A stretch of DNA of 40,880 bases from a bacterium (GTDB lineage: Bacteria > UBP14 > UBA6098 > B30-G16): assembly GCA_030613005.1 (NCBI GenBank), contig JAUWMV010000019.1, forward strand, positions 1 through 40,880, read 5' to 3'. Numbering within the stretch: the first letter of the stretch is position 1; the number at the start of each line of letters is the position of its first letter. Shown piece by piece: positions 34,902-40,880 of the stretch. Both the position numbers and the translations under genes were made by a program. The notes under the pieces are model-generated. The model did no database searches. It was not told where the DNA came from and worked only from the letters and a program-made list of their open reading frames with translations.

Positions 34902-35041
34902 ATGCTACTTTATACTGCCAAGGATTTGATTTATGTAGAGTATTGAAAGATGAAAAACTAATCGACAAGACTGGCGAAGATTTTTCTGCACAGATTTCTA
35001 TGTTTGAAGACACATGGCACGGGAACGAGCAGATCTTATAA
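34902..35041 (+). pseudogene. Decayed fragment of the DPPF methyltransferase family
   Basis: An ATG opens MLLYTAKDLIYVEY and a stop. The next frame continues VLKDEKLIDKTGEDF, then AQISMFEDTWHGNEQ and a stop. These align with the intact methyltransferase at 6915-8390: MNTLYYG, DLIYLDPPF, FKDKTG and SQIEAFDDTWQW. The catalytic DPPF and surrounding residues are deleted and the frame is shifted. The fragment ends 20 bases before the leader copy at 35061. Confidence 0.7.
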
Positions 35042-35060
35042 TGTAGCAGATGTGAATCCC

Positions 35061-35187
35061 TGTTAATCCTCTAATCTGTGTAATCTGCGGTTCTGACATG
35101 TTTATTTCGCATTGCGCTAATCAATTTTATGCATTATTTATTAGTGTAAGAGAAGGAAAAAGAAAATGAGATGAGGAATAGGAGGAG
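35061..35187 (+). promoter_or_regulatory. Shared leader element, copy upstream of TPR gene
   Basis: The copy begins TGTTAATCCTCTAATCTGTG, then AATCTGCGGTT, GACATGTTTATTTCGCA and the core TTGCGC (35112-35117), 17 bases and TATTTA (35135-35140). It runs to GGAGGAG, the ribosome site of the TPR gene. The copy at 39439 is alike over its whole length, though the genes downstream are unrelated. A promoter role is inferred from the constant core. Confidence 0.65.
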
Positions 35188-35193
35188 ATTATA

Positions 35194-36207
35194 ATGATTA
35201 GATCTTTTAGTTATATTCTTGTGCCTGTTATAATATCCATACTGTTCACAATTTTAATAACAAAGTATTTCACCAAAAGAAAGCGTCTATATTACTTTTT
35301 TAAATCAATACCAAAGATTACCTCTAATAGTCTACCTTCAAAAAGATATTTAATTACCTTAATCATAACATTTATAATTGCGATTATCGGCTGGGTGGGA
35401 TTGTATTTAGATGGAAAAAAGCACGATAAACAGGATAGAAAGCGCGATAAACAGCATAATGAATTAATAAAAACAATAAAAGAGCTGGCTGTCTCAATAG
35501 CAACAAAGCCGATTAAGCAAATAACTAATGAGGAAGGGCAAGCGATACGAAGCGCTGCGGCAGTCATAAAAGATTTTCCCCCAAAGCAATTATCTGCCGA
35601 TGATTATTTTATTATTGCATATAATGCTACTATGGACAGAGATTATGATAAGGCAATTAGTCTAAATACAAAGGCAATCGAACTCAATCCCGACTTTGCT
35701 GAAGCATACAACAATCGCGGCATTGCAAAAGATGAATTAAAGGATTTCGACGGCGCGATCGAGGATTACAATAAGGTAATCGAACTCAAGCCCGACGATG
35801 CCGATGCATACAACAATCGCGGCATTGCAAAACGTAAATTAAAGAATTACGACGGTGCGATCGAGGATTACAATAAGGCAATCGAACTCGATCCCGACTA
35901 TGCCAGTGCATACAACAATCGCGGTAATACAAAAATTGAATTAGAGAATTACGACGGTGCGATCGAGGATTACAATAAGGCAATCGAACTCGATCCCAAC
36001 AATGCCGAAGTATACAACAATCGCGGCGGTACAAAATATAGATTAAAGGAATACCTCAGCGCGATCGAGGATTGCAATAAGGCAATCGAACTCGACCCCG
36101 ATTTTGCCGGAGCATACAACAATCGCGGCAATGTATATGAAAAAATCGGTGATAAGAACAAAGCCGAAGCTGATTTCAAGAAAGCAAAGGAACTTGGCTA
36201 TAAATAG
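35194..36207 (+). CDS. Membrane-anchored tetratricopeptide repeat protein
   Basis: The 337-residue protein has two predicted membrane segments (about 7-24 and 52-72), a charged linker (KKHDKQDRKRDKQHN) and, from about residue 140, six TPR-like units. Five of these are near-identical 34-residue repeats built on AYNNRG--K--L--YDGAIEDYNKAIELDP. TPRs are protein-protein interaction scaffolds. The soluble part likely lies in the cytoplasm or periplasm depending on topology, which I cannot fix. GGAGGAG precedes the ATG. It is the cargo between a leader copy and a methyltransferase remnant. Its specific function is unknown. Confidence 0.85.
   Translation: MIRSFSYILVPVIISILFTILITKYFTKRKRLYYFFKSIPKITSNSLPSKRYLITLIITFIIAIIGWVGLYLDGKKHDKQDRKRDKQHNELIKTIKELAVSIATKPIKQITNEEGQAIRSAAAVIKDFPPKQLSADDYFIIAYNATMDRDYDKAISLNTKAIELNPDFAEAYNNRGIAKDELKDFDGAIEDYNKVIELKPDDADAYNNRGIAKRKLKNYDGAIEDYNKAIELDPDYASAYNNRGNTKIELENYDGAIEDYNKAIELDPNNAEVYNNRGGTKYRLKEYLSAIEDCNKAIELDPDFAGAYNNRGNVYEKIGDKNKAEADFKKAKELGYK
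35704..36207 (+). repeat. Five 102-bp tandem repeats inside the TPR gene
   Basis: The phrase GCATACAACAATCGCGG, or a close variant, recurs at 35704, 35806, 35908, 36010 and 36112, exactly 102 bases apart (34 codons). The units are very similar at the DNA level, including synonymous positions. This points to recent tandem expansion, and copy number may vary between strains. Confidence 0.85.
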
Positions 36208-36261
36208 AAATTATTAAAACCACCCAAATTACTATAAATTGCATAAATAAAGGCAAAACCC

Positions 36262-36282
36262 ATAAACACCCTCTACTACGGT
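36262..36282 (+). pseudogene. Remnant of methyltransferase 5' end
   Basis: ATAAACACCCTCTACTACGG, 55 bases after the TPR stop, matches the first 21 bases of the intact methyltransferase gene (start at 8390, minus strand) at 19 of 21 positions, with the start codon changed from ATG to ATA. It is cut off five bases before the leader copy at 36288. It is short, so chance similarity must be weighed, but the same block occurs after three other cargo genes. Confidence 0.55.
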
Positions 36283-36287
36283 ATAAC

Positions 36288-36381
36288 CCCCTAATCTGCG
36301 TAATCTGCGGGTTAGACATGTTTATTTCGCATTGCTCAAATGTAGTAGAAAGATTATTTGTAAGTAAGAGAAAAGAAACTA
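36288..36381 (+). promoter_or_regulatory. Shared leader element, copy upstream of A2-B2
   Basis: It contains CTAATCTGCGTAATCTGCGG, then GACATGTTTATTTCGCA, the core TTGCTC (36332-36337), 17 bases and TATTTG (36355-36360). The segment TAGAAAGATTATTT is shared with the copy in front of A1. About 150 bases separate the core from A2, longer than at the other copies, and 36382-36508 is AT-rich without features. Confidence 0.6.
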
Positions 36382-36508
36382 CCCTAGAGAATATCACAAA
36401 ATGAATTACATGAAAAATATGAATTGACGAATTTGTATCATAGTTTATATTTTAGATAAATCTTTTTGAATCTTTTCATCATTGTACATAAATGAATGAA
36501 GCCTTAAT

Positions 36509-36943
36509 ATGAAATTTGATATTTTGCATAGCGACACCAATTGTAATTGCATTGAGGGAACTCATTCTGATTTCAAGAGCCGTTTTGCCCGAAGGATAAT
36601 GGGAAAAACAATAGTTGAAAAAGATATTGCAACACATTGGGAAAAAGGAATTGGACGAGGTAAAACAGATTGCAGGGAAATCTGTGAACATAAAGCTTTA
36701 TCAATAAACCTTTTTAGCCCAGAATATGAATCATTAATCATTAAGAAATATAATGATACATTCAGGTTTAATCCAAAAATAGGAAATTATCTTGTTAAAT
36801 TCAAAATTAAGTTTGGTGCTGGTGTTGTTAAACCTAAACCAACTAAGAATGATATTTCACACTATAATTTCTTTAAATCGGATGATTTTGAATTATCAAA
36901 CCTCGAAATAATCGAAACGAAGAGAATTGATCAAAATGTTTGA
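36509..36943 (+). CDS. Unrecognised protein A2 (144 aa), paralog of A1
   Basis: This is the partner of B2 and a divergent paralog of the 147-residue protein at 9683-10126. Shared positions include FD-LH-D, F-R---GK-IVE-D-ATHWEKG, C near 55-60, ES----KY, AGVVK and FKSDDF. It has no signal peptide or known domain. No strong ribosome site is visible before the ATG. Its stop overlaps the start of B2 by eight bases. Base composition looks more AT-rich than the housekeeping genes, suggesting separate transfer; this is a visual impression. Confidence 0.7.
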   Translation: MKFDILHSDTNCNCIEGTHSDFKSRFARRIMGKTIVEKDIATHWEKGIGRGKTDCREICEHKALSINLFSPEYESLIIKKYNDTFRFNPKIGNYLVKFKIKFGAGVVKPKPTKNDISHYNFFKSDDFELSNLEIIETKRIDQNV

Positions 36944-38198
36944 AAGAGAGATAGAAAATAAAAAAATTATTAAGGCAGAATTGGTAGAAATAACTGATAA
37001 CTACCAAATTTTACATTTTGATGATTTCCCCATTCTTTATTGTGGAACAAATGGATTTGGAAACAGAATAATTGGTTCCCATTTGGACGAAGATGATGAC
37101 TTAAGGTCAATATGGTGCTTACATACAATAATATCTAATAAGGTATTTTCAAGATTTTTGAATGGAAAAATTTCATATCGGGAAATTTTGGCATCTTCCA
37201 TTTCTGTTTGTTTGGTCAAAAAGGATTTTAATTTTAAGACGCAAATTGTTTATGATTTTGATTTTAATTCCATTCCGCAGGATTATCTTCCTCTAGAAAG
37301 CTCTTTTTGTCCTGAGACCATAAAAACTCATTCTTTGGCATTTTCTATTAGTTTAAAAGGTAAACTTGCTGATGCACATATGGCTCGTCCGGATGAAGTG
37401 TCAGAGATTCAGACCCGTTTTTCCGAATGGCTTGAAGAAAGAATTAAGTCATTGAAAATTCCTGACCTTATACCACAAACTCGATTGAAGCCCTGTATAG
37501 AGGGAAGTTTTAAAATTAATTTTGAATTAAGCCTTGAACATAAGGAACCAAGTCTTTTTTTGCTGGATATTGAACCGATAGCTAAATACTTGAACAAATA
37601 CATAATTTATCTATCAGATGATTTCCTGAATGATAAGGAAGCATTTATGAAAAAAGATTTTCAGCATTCAAGTTATCTTAAAGAACTTCAAAAATTACTC
37701 GGACAAGTATTTCAAGAACCATTTACCCAACAGCCTGAAGATATTAGTAAAATGCTTGGGATGGATATTCTTAAATCCCTAAATAAATTTGAGAATATTG
37801 TTGAGCAGGTTGGAACAAATTTTAGCATAATCGAAATAGCAAATATTATCGACAATATTGAAACTCCAATTGCATCAATAGATAAATCTTTTTCAGATAA
37901 ATTTCAGGCAAATACTGAAGAAATAGAAATTGCGGAGAAGGGAGTGAGCAAGGATATGGAATTCAAGGATTATAAAATATTGATTTATCATTTGAACGTT
38001 GACACAAGAAGCGGTAATGCAGAGATTTCTTATAATGATATAGTCTCAAAGCCAAAAATTAAAATAAACGGTGATAAACCATTATATCAGACCAAATACA
38101 CTGAAAGCTTATATTTAAATAAAATGATAAATGTTAAAGCCAAAGCAAAACGAATTGGTGATAAGTACAAATTGCTTGAAATCGATTTTGAGAATTAA
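36936..38198 (+). CDS. Unrecognised protein B2 (420 aa), paralog of B1
   Basis: The ATG at 36936 (MFEREI) matches the start of B1 (MFEFNR) and is preferred over the TTG three codons earlier. The N-terminal FDDFPILYCGTNGFGN, the middle IPQDYLPLESSFCPE and the C-terminal ILIYHLNVDTRSGNAEI and KYTESL blocks match B1, while the centre is diverged. The N-terminal layout resembles what I recall of DUF6575, without certainty. Overlap with A2 implies coupled translation. A methyltransferase 5' remnant lies 116 bases downstream, where B1 has its intact methyltransferase, so this module has probably lost that gene. Confidence 0.73.
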   Translation: MFEREIENKKIIKAELVEITDNYQILHFDDFPILYCGTNGFGNRIIGSHLDEDDDLRSIWCLHTIISNKVFSRFLNGKISYREILASSISVCLVKKDFNFKTQIVYDFDFNSIPQDYLPLESSFCPETIKTHSLAFSISLKGKLADAHMARPDEVSEIQTRFSEWLEERIKSLKIPDLIPQTRLKPCIEGSFKINFELSLEHKEPSLFLLDIEPIAKYLNKYIIYLSDDFLNDKEAFMKKDFQHSSYLKELQKLLGQVFQEPFTQQPEDISKMLGMDILKSLNKFENIVEQVGTNFSIIEIANIIDNIETPIASIDKSFSDKFQANTEEIEIAEKGVSKDMEFKDYKILIYHLNVDTRSGNAEISYNDIVSKPKIKINGDKPLYQTKYTESLYLNKMINVKAKAKRIGDKYKLLEIDFEN

Positions 38199-38314
38199 AT
38201 TGTCTTTTTAATATATACTGGCCTTATTTGGGTAATATCACAAACCAATCCATCAATCTGCGGTGATTTTCTTGCTTTGGTTTTACTTATTTTGCTACTA
38301 GTACAAGGAAACCC

Positions 38315-38360
38315 ATAAACATCCTCCAGTAATACGACAACCTAGAAATTTCTTCGGGAA
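38315..38360 (+). pseudogene. Remnant of methyltransferase 5' end after B2
   Basis: The stretch ATAAACATCCTCC...TACG..ACAACCT..AAATT..TCTTCGG aligns with small gaps to the first 45-50 bases of the intact methyltransferase gene. That gene reads ATGAACACCCTC, TTACGG, TGACAACCTG and AAAATTCTTCGG. As at 36262 it is preceded by AAACCCATAAAC. No coding frame remains. The rest of 38199-38431 shows nothing else. Confidence 0.6.
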
Positions 38361-38431
38361 TCATTTTTCTTAGCTTTATTTGCAGATGCAAAGAATCGTT
38401 AATTAGGGATAGTTTGCAGGATTTAGTGTAA

Positions 38432-39172
38432 TTAAAATTTGAGAACTAAGCCATCCCAAAGTTTCATCGTATAATCGGGGAACTTGGCATCTTCTCGCTC
38501 TGGCGGTATGTGTGTTATGAACACTCGTTGCGGATCGAATTTGTGAAGCCAAGGTTCAAGCTCATGGATATTATAGTGCATGCCCTCCAAAAGGAGCCAG
38601 TCGAGGTCTTTAGTCATCAGTGGCTCAAGGTCGGAAAGCGATCCGATATCTCCTGAATAGACGCCTTCCTTGTTATCGCCGAATATCTGGAGTGAAAAGC
38701 TTTCAAGTTTGCAGTCGGGATGCAACTCTGCTGAACCTCTATATCCGTCTAAATGCGTGTTGAGCCATGGTTTAATTTCAAAATTTCCAATTTTTACCGC
38801 CTGCTTATGAATAAGTGGGATCCACTCTATTTTAACATTTATCCGCTCGGGCCACATATAGCAGTGTTCGAGTAACTTCTGGACGAAATCGAAACCCTCA
38901 GCAGGTAATGCTATTTTTATCGATCTCGATGGAGAACTGTGATGCATCAAATGAACAAACAAACTCAATCCTGCCCAGTGATCCGGATGAAAATGAGAAA
39001 TCACCACGCCCCTAATTTTATGAATGTTGAGATTTAACGCTTTGATAGTCTTGGCACAACCATCACCGCAGTCCATAAGAATGGACTCATTGTCGCTCTC
39101 TAACCAGAATGCGGGACTTCCCCTATATTCAGAAAGCATTCCAGAGGAACTTCCCAATACTACAAGATTCAT
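38432..39172 (-). CDS. Metallo-beta-lactamase-fold hydrolase, RNase Z-like
   Basis: The 246-residue protein has the dinuclear metal motif HFHPDH at 60-65 (SHFHPDHWAGLSLF), the preceding MDCGDGCAKT, the later YSGDIGS (a GDT-like block) and a C-terminal FITHIPPER His. This order matches RNase Z/PhnP-type hydrolases. It may act on RNA, cyclic phosphodiesters or another substrate; the RNase Z exosite arm is not obvious. GGGAGG stands before the ATG. It is transcribed opposite to the flanking accessory modules and may be a native gene between them. Confidence 0.85.
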   Translation of the reverse strand: MNLVVLGSSSGMLSEYRGSPAFWLESDNESILMDCGDGCAKTIKALNLNIHKIRGVVISHFHPDHWAGLSLFVHLMHHSSPSRSIKIALPAEGFDFVQKLLEHCYMWPERINVKIEWIPLIHKQAVKIGNFEIKPWLNTHLDGYRGSAELHPDCKLESFSLQIFGDNKEGVYSGDIGSLSDLEPLMTKDLDWLLLEGMHYNIHELEPWLHKFDPQRVFITHIPPEREDAKFPDYTMKLWDGLVLKF

Positions 39173-39438
39173 ATTAGCCTCCCAAGATCATCGACTAATC
39201 TAATACTTTTAAATTAGCTAATCTTTCGAAAATAAATAACTTAGACATTACTGTTTATCGACTCAATGAATTTTGATAAGCTTAGTCTAAATTTATTTAT
39301 ACTATTTTGAAATACAAAGATAGCTATTAGGAATTTTTTACAAAATTGTTTTTGTAATGCGTCTCTTTTAATTGCCGATTAATTGTAATTTGCTATATAT
39401 TGAGACATCACCAGTTACATCCGCACTACCGCTTGTTA
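39173..39438. other. Intergenic region, nothing recognised
   Basis: This AT-rich stretch lies between the MBL gene and the leader copy at 39439. I found no gene, hairpin with T-run or methyltransferase remnant here. With the leader it makes the 398-base gap upstream of the antitoxin. Confidence 0.4.
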
Positions 39439-39567
39439 CTGTTAATCCACTAATCTGCGTAATCCGCGGTTCAGACATATTTATTTCGCATTGCGCAAAT
39501 TGATTTTATACCTTATTTATAAATGTAAGCAAATAAAAAGAAAAGGTGAGATGTGAAAAAGGAGGAG
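39439..39567 (+). promoter_or_regulatory. Shared leader element, copy upstream of toxin-antitoxin genes
   Basis: It reads CTGTTAATCCACTAATCTGC, AATCCGCGGTTCAGACATAT, TTTATTTCGCA and the core TTGCGC (39491-39496), 17 bases and TATTTA (39514-39519). It then continues AATGTAAG and AAAAAGAAAA to the GGAGGAG ribosome site. It is closest to the copy at 35061. The direction is into the antitoxin gene. Confidence 0.65.
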
Positions 39568-39570
39568 AAG

Positions 39571-40269
39571 ATGAACACAGATATTATAGGAAAAGGCATT
39601 TACACAATCCCACAAGCATCAAAACTGCTGCAATTGCCCTATCAAAGAGTTAGCAGATTGATTAATGGATACAGCTTTCCGCAAAAAAAAACGGGCGGGA
39701 AAAAACAAATGCCACCTGTTACACAGGAAGACTTACCTATCATAGATGACAAGGTTGCAATTTCATTTGTAAATCTTATTGAACTTCTATTTGTAAGGGA
39801 ATTTAGAAATCTCGGGGCATCTCTGACAACAATACGATTGGCTTCCAAAGAAGCCGCGGATATCTTACAAGTAACACATCCATTTGCATATCATCGTTTT
39901 GCCATTGAGAACAAGAAAATATTTTTGCGTATAAAACAAGAAAGTGGGGATATTCACCTAATAGAATTAGCAAAAAAACAATATTGTATTGAGCCGTTTA
40001 TAAAGCAATTTCTGCATGATATTGAATTTGATGAGATTACAGGTCTCGCATCGCGTTGGTATCCGCTTGGCAAGGATACCTTTGTTGTTCTTGATCCACA
40101 AATAGCATTCGGAGCACCCACAATTGATGGCACTCGCATTACTACCGATATATTATTCGGAGCATTTGAGGCGGAAAATACTTTTGATGATATTGCAAAA
40201 TGGTATGAGATTGACGCGGTGAAAGTCGAGGCTGCAATCAAATTTCATCAAGAAGTTATTCCGATATGA
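39571..40269 (+). CDS. DUF433-type antitoxin with N-terminal DNA-binding domain
   Basis: The start at 39571 (MNTDIIGKG) is chosen because GGAGG lies five bases upstream; the longer frame would use this site as codons. The product has 232 residues. The N-terminal IYTIPQASKLLQLPYQRVSRLI looks like a MerR-type helix-turn-helix, which could repress the operon. The C-terminal 55 residues (DPQIAFGAPTIDGTRITTDIL, then AKWYEIDAVKVEAAI) are a DUF433 domain, typical of antitoxins. The stop overlaps the next gene by ATGA. The pair is a likely type II toxin-antitoxin system. Confidence 0.83.
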   Translation: MNTDIIGKGIYTIPQASKLLQLPYQRVSRLINGYSFPQKKTGGKKQMPPVTQEDLPIIDDKVAISFVNLIELLFVREFRNLGASLTTIRLASKEAADILQVTHPFAYHRFAIENKKIFLRIKQESGDIHLIELAKKQYCIEPFIKQFLHDIEFDEITGLASRWYPLGKDTFVVLDPQIAFGAPTIDGTRITTDILFGAFEAENTFDDIAKWYEIDAVKVEAAIKFHQEVIPI

Positions 40270-40643
40270 AATACATGATGGATGAAAATACACCCCCTCA
40301 AATAGCTAGAGGATTTAAAGAGTTTGAAAAGGAAGTTTACAATGTAAAGAATGTTTTTGGTGAAGGTCTTTCCGATGTTGATCTTGCTATTAGGCTCAAA
40401 AATGACGAATGGATCTTCATAACAAGAAACTATAAAATAAGAAAAAACAAACACGAAATAAAAGCTTTCAAAGATAATAAAGTTTCGATCTTTTTTATGG
40501 ATGTGACTACACAATTGGATATGTGGCAAATGATTAAGCTATTGGTGAAGAATTGGGAGGAAATTGAGAAGATTTCAGAGAGCGCAAATTTCTCATTTGG
40601 CTATAGAATAACATGGAGAGGCAAACCCGAACAATTGTGGTGA
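40266..40643 (+). CDS. DUF5615-type PIN-like toxin
   Basis: This 125-residue protein starts MKYMMDENTPPQIARGFKEF, with the acidic DEN motif typical of DUF5615/Mut7-C PIN-like proteins. It continues with GLSDVDLAIRLKNDEWIFITRN, giving the further acidic residues of a PIN-type nuclease fold. It likely acts as an RNase toxin blocked by the upstream DUF433 protein. It overlaps that gene by four bases. A methyltransferase-like start follows 13 bases after its stop. Confidence 0.8.
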   Translation: MKYMMDENTPPQIARGFKEFEKEVYNVKNVFGEGLSDVDLAIRLKNDEWIFITRNYKIRKNKHEIKAFKDNKVSIFFMDVTTQLDMWQMIKLLVKNWEEIEKISESANFSFGYRITWRGKPEQLW

Positions 40644-40655
40644 TAAGTGAGTAAA

Positions 40656-40682
40656 ATGAACACACTCTACTATGGTGACAAC
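40656..40682 (+). pseudogene. Interrupted methyltransferase start
   Basis: ATGAACACACTCTACTATGG encodes MNTLYYGDN, identical to the first nine residues of the methyltransferase at 6915-8390. The frame then runs into a palindromic element and becomes meaningless, ending at a stop near 40827. The start may have been replaced by the second one at 40813. Confidence 0.65.
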
Positions 40683-40812
40683 CCCCTTTACTCCGCCCTT
40701 CGGTCGGGGAGTTTCACCCAGAAGGGGGACACCTATTGGGGTTGCAGCAATTTGTATTGTCCCCCATTGGGGGAAAATGTCGAGCATAGCGAGACAAAAG
40801 GGGGATTAGAAT
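40680..40812. repeat. Palindromic element inserted at the methyltransferase 5' end
   Basis: The segment contains CCCCCTTT...GAAGGGGG, CCGCCCTTCGGTCGGGG, and a second CCCCCATTGGGGG hairpin, ending in AAAAGGGGGATTAGA. It separates two copies of the GGTGACAAC methyltransferase start. It resembles the other GC-rich hairpin repeats in the window in style, though not in exact sequence. Confidence 0.65.
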
Positions 40813-40880
40813 ATGAACAACTTCACTAACGCATTATATTACGGTGACAACCTGAAGATTCTTCGGAAGTATATTCCCGA
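40813..40880 (+). CDS. DNA methyltransferase, 5' partial (runs off the window)
   Basis: The frame MNNFTNALYYGDNLKILRKY, then IP, matches the N-terminus of the methyltransferase at 6915-8390 (MNTLYYGDNLKILRKYIPDE), with a five- to six-residue longer start. It is the third gene after the toxin-antitoxin pair and shares their direction. Only 22 full codons are visible, so whether the gene is intact cannot be judged. Confidence 0.75.
   Translation, partial: MNNFTNALYYGDNLKILRKYIP

Noticed and set aside
35786-36179. Antisense frames across the TPR repeats
   Set aside because: They are repeat-driven shadows of the TPR coding frame, with the same 34-residue period.
35061-39567. CRISPR array from the repeated leader blocks
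   Set aside because: The copies are kilobases apart, separated by genes, with no regular short spacers and no cas genes.

Overview
The window looks like an AT-rich, Gram-negative bacterial chromosome segment, probably from an anaerobe of an uncultured lineage near the Fibrobacteres-Chlorobi-Bacteroidetes group or a WOR-3/Cloacimonadota-like candidate phylum. This placement is inferred. It rests on a lipobox lipoprotein, exported peptidases, a C-terminal type IX secretion-like tail on a subtilase, and the mix of gene families. Species cannot be named from the sequence alone. Both tRNAs lack an encoded CCA end.

Positions 1-6720 hold a lipoprotein, a glutamate-semialdehyde (P5C) dehydrogenase and an exported TldD-like metallopeptidase paired with a TldE-like partner that has lost the zinc motif. 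Positions 6915-10291 hold the first accessory module: two unrecognised genes (called A1 and B1 here) and a DNA methyltransferase with a nuclease-like C-terminal domain, in one leftward operon. Positions 10439-26139 are mostly housekeeping: a SAM methyltransferase, a DMT transporter, tRNA-Val, recO, an NtrC-type sigma54 activator, dnaA with an operator-like palindrome, a Xer recombinase, rimO, initiator tRNA, rplS, rnhB, rsmI, fabG and an AddA/RecB-type helicase-nuclease. Positions 26201-34768 hold a secreted subtilase, a cluster of palindromic repeats, acetate kinase, a fused formiminotransferase-cyclodeaminase, and a two-gene operon (small exported protein plus serpin) behind a good sigma54 promoter match.

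Positions 34902-40880 are an accessory island and the most interesting part. Three times, a conserved leader of about 95-130 bp with a constant promoter-like core (TTGCKC, 17 bp, TATTT) lies upstream of unrelated cargo: a TPR membrane protein, a second A-B gene pair (A2-B2), and a DUF433/DUF5615-like toxin-antitoxin pair. Each cargo is followed by the 5' end of the same methyltransferase family: short decayed remnants after the first two, and a duplicated start running off the window after the third. The A1-B1-methyltransferase operon has the same leader in the same orientation, so there are four leader-cargo-methyltransferase modules. I read these as exchangeable cargo slots between a mobile promoter and a methyltransferase gene. 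The arrangement is seen in the sequence; the mechanism is a hypothesis.

Metabolically, rocA (proline/arginine to glutamate), ftcD (histidine-derived formiminoglutamate to glutamate and one-carbon units), ackA (ATP from acetyl phosphate) and several exported peptidases fit a protein- and amino-acid-fermenting anaerobe. This is an inference from gene content.
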